Of a stretch of 64,000 nt of DNA, positions 54,551 to 61,001 are shown one piece after another (within the stretch, counting starts at the first letter, position 1; each line of letters begins with the position of its first letter). Where the stretch lies: positions 38,362-102,361 of the forward strand of contig JAFMHK010000006.1 of the NCBI GenBank assembly GCA_017854585.1, read 5' to 3'. Made by a program: the position numbers and the translations under genes. The notes under the pieces are model-generated. The model worked only from the letters and a program-made list of their open reading frames with translations, searched no databases and was not told the origin of the DNA. Origin of the DNA: Paracoccaceae bacterium (GTDB lineage: Bacteria; Pseudomonadota; Alphaproteobacteria; Rhodobacterales; Rhodobacteraceae).

Positions 54551-54639
54551 GTTGTTCCTTCACCGCGCGGCCATAAAGATCTGCCCGGTTCTTGTGGATG
54601 GCGGATACCTGTGCCGTTCGCGGGCGGATCATCATCGGG

Positions 54640-55992
54640 TCATTCGCCGGCCGCCCCGATCCCAAGGTTGACGATCGCCGGCGTGATTTGGTTGACCACG
54701 CGGCTCCACCTTGTGACGGGCTGTTCGGCCACGAAGATCACGTCGTTCGGGCGCAGTTCCAAGCGGGTTGCCAAAACGAAATTCGCGGCATTGCGGGCGT
54801 TCAGACGATAGGCCGTTATCGCGCCGAATTCGTGGGGGTCGGGCGAACCGCGCAACACGTAGATATGGGAGGGGTTGCCGGTTTGGGGGGCCACGCCGCC
54901 GTTTTCGAGTAGCGCATCCGCAAGCGATGCCGTGTTGCCGAATGGCAGGGGGAACCGCCCGGGCTGCGACACCTCGCCAACGACATAGACGTGATCTTGG
55001 GCGACGGCACCAAGGTCCAGACTGCTGCGGAAATTGTCGCGGATATCAGCAAGGGCATTGCGTTGGAGGGCGATTTCGATCTGCAATTCGTCCAGCGCAT
55101 CGGCGCGTGCACGGCGTGTGAAATCGGCGCGCTGGATCTGTTCTTCGAAATAGCCTTGGGCGCGATCAAGGTTGAATTCGGTGTCGACGAAGATGCTATC
55201 TCCATCGATCAGGCGGGTGCGCTGCAGGCCACGGTCCGAGAACAGTTCGGAGACCGGAACCTGATAAAGTATGCCATCGCGGTAGATGCGCACGACCGCA
55301 TATTCATCGCCCGTCTCCACCCCGCCAGCCGAGGCAATCACCTGATCGAGGAAAAGTGGGGTGAGGGTGACGGGAACAATGCCCGGTTCGCCCACTGCGC
55401 CGCCAACCGACACACGCTGCGAATTGAATTCAGCGACCTCGACGCTGAAGCTCGGGTCGATCCGCGCCGCGATCAGGGCTTCGAACACGGCGTCTTCGGC
55501 GTCTTGCAATGTGCGACCGCCGACCATGATGCGTCCGACATCAGGGATTGCGATGGTGCCGTCGTCTTGCACGGTATAGCCCTGCCTGCGGTTTTGCGCG
55601 GCAATCACACCTGCCAGTTCTTCGGCCGTCGTCTCGCCCTGCGGGGTCGCCAACAACAGCACATCGCCGGTGCCGATGCGGTAGGGGCCCGGTTCGGGGT
55701 CGGGGGGCAGGCGCACCTCAAGTGCGGCCGGGCGATCTTCGGGCAGATACACCTGATCAGGTAACGCACCAGCACCACGCGGCTGCCCACCCGGACCAGC
55801 AATGTTGGAAAATGCCGAAGGCAGCGATCGGGGGGCGTAGGCTGCGCTGTTGGCGATGAGCACGATTTCGGGCGACAGATCGACCACGCGGACGTTTGCA
55901 TCGCTGCGTGTGACGGTGGATGAAATATAGGCGCTACCACAGCCGGAAAGAGCGATCATGGCAGCCAAACCGAATAGAGATTTACGCGACAT
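54640..55992 (-). CDS. Outer-membrane polysaccharide export lipoprotein (Wza family)
   Basis: The 450-residue lipoprotein has the lipobox ALSGCGS, then the Poly_export domain (PYRIGTGDVLLLATP, IAIPDVGRIMVGGRTLQDAE) and SLBB-type repeats (VSVGGAVGEPGIVPVTLTP, VYVVGEVSQPGRFPLPFGNTASLADAL). It would form the outer-membrane channel for the glycan whose export the downstream tyrosine kinase controls. I chose ATG 55992 because it begins the lipoprotein signal; the frame is open further upstream. Confidence 0.91.
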   Translation of the reverse strand: MSRKSLFGLAAMIALSGCGSAYISSTVTRSDANVRVVDLSPEIVLIANSAAYAPRSLPSAFSNIAGPGGQPRGAGALPDQVYLPEDRPAALEVRLPPDPEPGPYRIGTGDVLLLATPQGETTAEELAGVIAAQNRRQGYTVQDDGTIAIPDVGRIMVGGRTLQDAEDAVFEALIAARIDPSFSVEVAEFNSQRVSVGGAVGEPGIVPVTLTPLFLDQVIASAGGVETGDEYAVVRIYRDGILYQVPVSELFSDRGLQRTRLIDGDSIFVDTEFNLDRAQGYFEEQIQRADFTRRARADALDELQIEIALQRNALADIRDNFRSSLDLGAVAQDHVYVVGEVSQPGRFPLPFGNTASLADALLENGGVAPQTGNPSHIYVLRGSPDPHEFGAITAYRLNARNAANFVLATRLELRPNDVIFVAEQPVTRWSRVVNQITPAIVNLGIGAAGE

Positions 55993-56340
55993 GTGCCCCC
56001 ACAACTTCCTTGATGTCCATCGGCCCGATGGAAAGCCCGCGATCTGGAATGACCGACCGGCCATGTCTTGCGTAACAGCCACCCTCCTGATCTCCAAGGA
56101 ATAGTGTGTTAACGCGCGCCCATGATCGGGGCGAAATCACGGCGTTACCGGCCCGCAGATCGCCCGGCGCATGCGGCAAAACACTAAGCAGTGCGCCCTG
56201 CGGAGGCCGTGGTGATCGCCGCTTTGGCGCGCTCATCTTGGATCGGCATCATTGACACCGTGGCCCCCGATCTTTCATCAAGACGCGTGGGCCGGCAACG
56301 CGTTACGCGAACCGGACAAGGCAACCAATAGGGAACGACC
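55993..56340. other. Divergent intergenic region, no gene seen
   Basis: This 348-base gap between the wza-like gene (minus) and the phosphatase gene (plus) has no convincing coding frame. It must hold the promoters of both. AGGGAACG precedes the phosphatase GTG. I see no clear operator or RNA. Confidence 0.5.
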
Positions 56341-57108
56341 GTGACACAGTCAGACACAGCCCATCGTGGCGGGTTTCCAAAACCTGCGCCCGAGCGGCGG
56401 CTTTATGTCATTGGCGACGTTCATGGGTGTTCTGGCCGTCTGGAGCGGCTGTTGCAGAAGATCGATGCCGAGATTGACCCCGGTGCCGGGCCGCCGCCGC
56501 ATCTGGTGTTCGTGGGCGATCTGGTTGATCGGGGCGACGATAGCGCCGATGTGGTGGACCATGTTCATCGCTTGTGCGGTCTGTATCCCGATACCGTGGC
56601 CTGCCTTATGGGCAATCATGAACGGATGTTGCTGGATTTTCTGGATGACCCCGCAAAACGGGGTGGCCGTTGGTTGCGCCATGGCGGATTGCAGACGATC
56701 GCCAGCTATAAGTTGCGCACGCGGTTGGACGTGGACGCGCGCGATGCGCAGCGCCTGATCGACGCGGCGGCGGAACTGGCGCAAGCCATGGGCGCGGAGC
56801 GTCTGGCGTGGTTGCGCGCACTACCGCTGAGCTGGCGGTCGGGAAACTTGTGGGTCGTTCATGCGGCGGCGCAACCAGCAACGCCGATGTCGGCCCAATC
56901 TGCACAAGATCTGCTGTGGGGGGTGCCTGAGTTTGCGGACGTCATCCGCAGGGATGGCCAATGGGTTGTTCATGGTCACACGCCGGTAGATCCACCACGG
57001 GTGGATGGCGGGCGCATCGCGATTGACACAGGCGCCGTCTATGGCGGGATGTTGAGTGCGGCCCGGATTGACCCAAACGGACACATCGCGTTTTTGCAGA
57101 CCGCGTGA
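56341..57108 (+). CDS. PPP-family metallophosphatase (serine/threonine phosphatase-like)
   Basis: The 255-residue protein has all PPP metal motifs: GDVHG (25-29), GDLVDRG (59-65), GNHE (91-94), then late VVHGHTP and IDTGAVYGG. It resembles bacteriophage-lambda-type/PrpA-like phosphatases or diadenosine tetraphosphatases. The start is GTG with AGGGAACG upstream. It lies inside the exopolysaccharide region but on the opposite strand, so a link to dephosphorylation of the tyrosine kinase is possible but unproven. Confidence 0.87.
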   Translation: MTQSDTAHRGGFPKPAPERRLYVIGDVHGCSGRLERLLQKIDAEIDPGAGPPPHLVFVGDLVDRGDDSADVVDHVHRLCGLYPDTVACLMGNHERMLLDFLDDPAKRGGRWLRHGGLQTIASYKLRTRLDVDARDAQRLIDAAAELAQAMGAERLAWLRALPLSWRSGNLWVVHAAAQPATPMSAQSAQDLLWGVPEFADVIRRDGQWVVHGHTPVDPPRVDGGRIAIDTGAVYGGMLSAARIDPNGHIAFLQTA

Positions 57109-57121
57109 TGTCGCGCCTCGT

Positions 57122-57787
57122 TCATGCGCCGCGAAAGAAAAGTACCGTCATGATGGTGCGCCAGGTTATCCACAGGTCCAGCCGGAACCCCGCACGTTGA
57201 ATATAGTGCAGATCCGCTAGCGCCTTTTTGCGGGTTGCGCTGATCCCTTCCGCATAGCCAAGTTCAACCTGCGCCAGCCCGCTAATGCCGGGGCGCACCA
57301 TATGGCGGGCGCGATATTCCGGGATCGACCGCAGGTAATGCTTGGCGTGGGGAAAGAAATCCGGACGGGGGCCGATCATGCTCATCTCCCCCTTCAGCAC
57401 ATTCCATATCTGTGGCAATTCATCGAGGCGGGCGCGCCGCAACGTTTGACCAAGCCCCGTGATGCGCTCAACCTCGATCGGATCGTCGGGGCCGCGTTGA
57501 ATCAGCGACTTGCGCATTGTGCGAAATTTCAATGTCCAGAACGGCTTGCAGTCCCTGCCCATTCGGACCTGCCGGAAGAAAAGCGGCCCCTTATTGGCGA
57601 ACGGATTGGCCACCAATAGTGCAAGCCCCAGCATGATCGCCACGGGCAGCAGAAACAGTGCAAAGAATATATCGAACGCCCGTTTGCTTGCCCAGAACCA
57701 CGGGTGGGCGCGAGGGGCGACCTGAGCCAAATCAGTCGATATCGTGATACCCGGTACGAAATTTGAAATCCGGGTAGCAAAGGTCAT
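57122..57787 (-). CDS. Undecaprenyl-phosphate sugar transferase (ExoY/WbaP-C family)
   Basis: The 221-residue protein starts a polysaccharide repeat unit by placing a sugar phosphate on undecaprenyl phosphate. One membrane helix (about 38-60) follows KRAFDIFFALFLLP, then the bacterial sugar-transferase domain with KFRTMR, the R(R/K)xxLDELPQIWNVLKGEMSMIGPRP signature and VRPGISGLAQVELGY. The sugar (galactose or glucose) cannot be told. The convergent phosphatase gene ends 13 bases away. Confidence 0.92.
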   Translation of the reverse strand: MTFATRISNFVPGITISTDLAQVAPRAHPWFWASKRAFDIFFALFLLPVAIMLGLALLVANPFANKGPLFFRQVRMGRDCKPFWTLKFRTMRKSLIQRGPDDPIEVERITGLGQTLRRARLDELPQIWNVLKGEMSMIGPRPDFFPHAKHYLRSIPEYRARHMVRPGISGLAQVELGYAEGISATRKKALADLHYIQRAGFRLDLWITWRTIMTVLFFRGA

Positions 57788-58202
57788 CCGAGATCATCCA
57801 ACTTTGCTACACAGGCCAAGGACCAAGATCTGCGGCCTCGCATCGCCCGGTGGGTCAAGCTTATGCACAGGCGCGATTCGAGACAACTGAGGATATTTCG
57901 TGGCAGTCAGGGCGGCGATCGCGGGGCCGGTCCGGTTGCCAGCACGCCAATCTGAAGAACCCGCCGAGAACAGGCGGGCGGCTGGTGGGGTTGCATCGGT
58001 TCGGGGGGCGATGGTCAAGATGAAGTGGTTCCACGTCGCTTGCGACATCAGGTTCCGCGCCAAGTTGGTCCACGGTTGCCAATACCAGCATGAACCACGA
58101 TCAGCGGTTGGTCGAAACTCCGCTTCCCTCCGCGGCACAGCTATTGGGGCGGGCAAGCTCAGGCGGGGGGCGGTAGCACATTCATTGCAACCTCGTTGCT
58201 GG
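57788..58202. other. Intergenic region with no supported gene
   Basis: This 415-base stretch upstream of the sugar transferase gene keeps the high GC of the surroundings but contains no frame with a recognisable protein. A minus-strand open frame of 144 codons crosses it, yet its translation is rich in Arg/Pro/Trp and unlike a fold. It marks the junction between the high-GC exopolysaccharide genes and the low-GC pair that follows. Confidence 0.5.
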
Positions 58203-58604
58203 TTAGCGCTTTGGAATACACTGCACATATTGGATCAGTTGGGTGGTCGATACTTCATCGGTTCTGCTTAGATAGATCACCTCACAGTGTTTTGAGAGAT
58301 AATCGAACTTCCCCTCCCAATCGTCACCAATGCCAAAGACATGCGCACCAAATCCTTCGATGTCAGATGGCTTTTGCTCCCAATTTTCTTCTGGAAAAAC
58401 ATAGTCCACATACCGGCAGGCGCTTAGTACCTCGACGCGCTCTTCAAACGGAATGATCGATGATTTATCTTTCATCTTATTGAAAGCATCCGTGGCGCAG
58501 CCGACATAGAGTTCGTCCCCCAGTGCCCTGAGCCGCTTGAGCAGGCGGACATGCCCAATGTGGAAAAGATCAAATGTTCCGTATGTAATAATTCGCTTTA
58601 CCAA
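58203..58604 (-). CDS. Cytidylyltransferase, TagD-like (glycerol-3-phosphate or phosphocholine)
   Basis: The 133-residue protein is a compact nucleotidyltransferase. YGTFDLFHIGHVRLL has the HxGH site (H15, H18), and RTDEVSTTQLIQ corresponds to the RTxGISTT motif of TagD-like enzymes that form CDP-glycerol; phosphocholine and phosphoethanolamine cytidylyltransferases share the fold. It starts with TTG at 58604, overlapping the end of the LicD gene by seven bases; no better start exists because the first conserved residues follow at once. Base composition is clearly lower in GC than the region. Confidence 0.88.
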   Translation of the reverse strand: MVKRIITYGTFDLFHIGHVRLLKRLRALGDELYVGCATDAFNKMKDKSSIIPFEERVEVLSACRYVDYVFPEENWEQKPSDIEGFGAHVFGIGDDWEGKFDYLSKHCEVIYLSRTDEVSTTQLIQYVQCIPKR

Positions 58605-59842
58605 TTCTCAAATGCCTTCGCTTTCAGGAAATCTTTGTGGTTTTCATCCCATTGTGCCCACGCTAATTTGGCGGATGTGTCAGGTATCCGCCAATCGGCG
58701 CCATAGTTGATTTCAAGAATTTTTTCGGGATATCTGGGGATCAGCGCTTTGGTTGGCTTGTCTTTCTTCAATGGAAACACGTCAGATTTTTTCAAATCGC
58801 CATAGGTATGGGGATAAACATACATCTTGCCATCTATGACCCACGCAGGAAACAGATCGATGGCGATGCCGTCTACCCGAACCGGCTTGAGGAATGGCGC
58901 ATTCAACTCGGCCATCACCGGCTCATTCAACATCCCGCGGCGTGCAAGATTGTTTTTGACCTCTACCCATTGCTCCGCAGCCTCTTCGGGGCTGGTCGCA
59001 GGCAGCAAAATGGCAATGTCCAGATCATCGTCGTGGGGTAATAGCCCCCCCTCCCGTACCAAGCCAAGCAAAGATCCTGATACCAAGAAGCTGGGCCCAA
59101 ATTCTTTTCTTAAGAAGCCAACGAAAATGTTTAGGTTTTTCCAAAATTTCGGAGAAATATCAGCATCGCCAAACTTTAGATTAACACCATGGCTACTGAA
59201 CTCTCTTGGTGCAATAGCCTCGTTCAGGAGTTTAAGATATTTGGGGTATTTCATATATCGGCGTCGTCGCCAATATAAACGACGAATTGCAAGTAAATCC
59301 GCCTCAGCAGTCCCCTCGTAGCCGTGCCTTATAACATTCAAGACGGCATATAAAAGCTCACCCTCTTCTGAGGTCTGTATCTCATTCGGCAATGCCCTTA
59401 TTTTGGCTTCAAGGCCATCCAAATCGATCGTCTTTGATTCCACTTGGCGCACAAGGATGTCATATATTTGATCAATATCGTCATACACAAAGGATGCGAC
59501 AGTAGCCTGCTGTGTGTTGTCTTCGGATATAATCGTTATTACCGCAGGTAGGTTTTGAGCCAAGATGCGGATGTCTTGAAAGCTGCAGGTCCCAGCATTC
59601 AGGCTGCGGTCCCCGAACCTTTTTGCCTGACGCTCAGTGCGGGCGTCATTGAAATAAAAGATGGCACGTTCATTGCCATAACTCAGACAAATCTTGGGCG
59701 TCGCGCCAAATGACTTGTCGAGGATGCAAAACCCGCTGATATCAAGATATTGGTCAGGAACGCCGCGGTCGATGTCAATCTTCAATTTAAGTATCGGGGA
59801 CTGGTCTTCTTGCGGCGCTATGTGCTGGATACCATTAATCAT
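58598..59842 (-). CDS. LicD-family phosphotransferase
   Basis: LicD-type enzymes move a phosphorylated alcohol (phosphocholine, glycerol or ribitol phosphate) from a CDP carrier to a glycan. The 414-residue protein has an N-terminal domain of unknown role (about 1-220) and then the LicD core: GSLLGLVREGGLLPHDDDLDIAI, with G256 and the metal-binding DDDLD at 271-275, followed by IDLFPAW. It overlaps the cytidylyltransferase gene, an obvious donor supplier. The low GC (45% in the 60 bases from 59161) suggests recent acquisition. Confidence 0.86.
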   Translation of the reverse strand: MINGIQHIAPQEDQSPILKLKIDIDRGVPDQYLDISGFCILDKSFGATPKICLSYGNERAIFYFNDARTERQAKRFGDRSLNAGTCSFQDIRILAQNLPAVITIISEDNTQQATVASFVYDDIDQIYDILVRQVESKTIDLDGLEAKIRALPNEIQTSEEGELLYAVLNVIRHGYEGTAEADLLAIRRLYWRRRRYMKYPKYLKLLNEAIAPREFSSHGVNLKFGDADISPKFWKNLNIFVGFLRKEFGPSFLVSGSLLGLVREGGLLPHDDDLDIAILLPATSPEEAAEQWVEVKNNLARRGMLNEPVMAELNAPFLKPVRVDGIAIDLFPAWVIDGKMYVYPHTYGDLKKSDVFPLKKDKPTKALIPRYPEKILEINYGADWRIPDTSAKLAWAQWDENHKDFLKAKAFENW

Positions 59843-60641
59843 GCTCTAATTATTACATCCTGTGAGGTCGAATGGCTATTTTGAACCGACATTCCCTGTA
59901 TGGCCTGCCCTCCGACGTCAGGATTGCGTGATCTAACCCGGTGATCAAGTCTTTTCCGTCTTATAAGATGGCGATGGCCGAATGATCGCCGGATATTGCT
60001 CGGCTCACGACTTGCGGCCGCGTCATCAAGGCCTGTCGGTCACCGCCGCCCAGTTGGGGATGATGAAGCGACAAGCGCAGGTTTTGGAAGAACGCCTGCC
60101 GCATCATTCCTCGGTTGAAGCTGAATCCGTTGGTGTCCACCCACGTCGTGCGGACCCCAGCGGTCGATCAGCTTGGAGGTCGTCTGCATGAACACAGACC
60201 AAGATTGCAGCGACGGGTCGGTCAGTATGTCCTGCATGACGCCTGCGACGGGCATGGCCCACGGCCGTCGCAGGACAGGTGCGGACAACCTGCAACGGGT
60301 ATCGCCGCCTTCGGTGCGGCTGTGCCACTGGCGGCTATCAGTGGTTGATCAAACAAACGCGCCCGACTGGCTGTCGGGGGAACTTTTCAGCGAGCCGTGT
60401 GCGACACGCGAAGTGTATCTATTGGCACGCACTTTTGCCAGATTGAGGTTTTGGGAGCGCGGTTCCTGCGTTTGGCCAACCAAGCGGTATACACTTGGCT
60501 GAAACCCGCCTACTAGGAAGAAGACATAATTAATTTTCTGAAAGCGGGGCTCGTTATGGGCCGCCATTTTTGTTCAGGGCATTTTTTAGGCTGATGCGAC
60601 ACGGGACAATCGCGTCAACATCTTTTTGCGGGGGCGCTATT
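59843..60641. other. Long gap with possible gene remnant on the minus strand
   Basis: Nearly 800 bases carry no confident gene. On the minus strand, 60288 down to about 60140 reads as plausible protein (GVMQDILTDPSLQSWSVFMQ, then SKLIDRWGP), and after a change of frame it continues as VDTNGFSFNRGMMRQAFFQN to about 60000. That would fit a decayed gene with a frameshift, but I recognise no family. The 40 bases before 60642 are the leader of the HYR gene. Confidence 0.3.
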
Positions 60642-61001
60642 ATGAATATTCGGGCTTTTGAAACTCTGGGACGTCTGTTGGCGCAAAGCACCGCCGGGTG
60701 GGTCAAGGCGGCCTTTCTTGCCCTCATGGCTCTCACATGGGTCGGTGCCGCGTCGGCGCAGACCATCACAGGCTTTTCTACGAACCCTTCCAGCTACACA
60801 CCGGGTCAGCCGGTGACGATTACGTGGACCGTGAACAATGGAAATAGCACTCTGGGTTCGGCCACAGCGACCGACACTGGCTTCTTTCCGGTCCGTATTG
60901 CGTACACTTGCACGCCACAGTCATCTGGCAGTCTTGGGACCCCTGTAACCTGCACAGGGACCTTGGCGACAACGGCGTCGGATTTTGGACTATTTTCTTA
61001 G
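60642..61001 (+). CDS. N-terminal part of large secreted HYR-repeat protein (frame ends early)
   Basis: The 119-codon frame begins MNIRAFETLGRLLAQSTAGW, a long signal peptide ending at AASAQT, and continues into a beta-sandwich-like domain (TITGFSTNPSSYTPGQPVTI, then TWTVNNGNSTLGS and CTPQSSGSLGTPVTCTGTLA). It stops at TAG 60999-61001, in the middle of that domain. The same domain clearly continues in another frame from about 60989, so the gene is broken by a one-base shift here, or the assembly has lost one T of the TTTT at 60983-60986. An in-frame start 72 bases upstream is possible, but 60642 begins the signal peptide. Confidence 0.72.
   Translation: MNIRAFETLGRLLAQSTAGWVKAAFLALMALTWVGAASAQTITGFSTNPSSYTPGQPVTITWTVNNGNSTLGSATATDTGFFPVRIAYTCTPQSSGSLGTPVTCTGTLATTASDFGLFS

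Noticed and set aside
57794-58228. Minus-strand open frame of 144 codons upstream of the sugar transferase
   Set aside because: The translation is rich in Arg, Pro, Trp and Cys, shows no domain pattern and overlaps the end of the cytidylyltransferase gene; it looks like a chance frame in GC-rich DNA.
60985-61001. Programmed -1 ribosomal frameshift at the HYR gene break
   Set aside because: The bases at the junction do not form a canonical X-XXY-YYZ slippery heptamer and no strong downstream stem is obvious, so an indel in the T run is the simpler reading.
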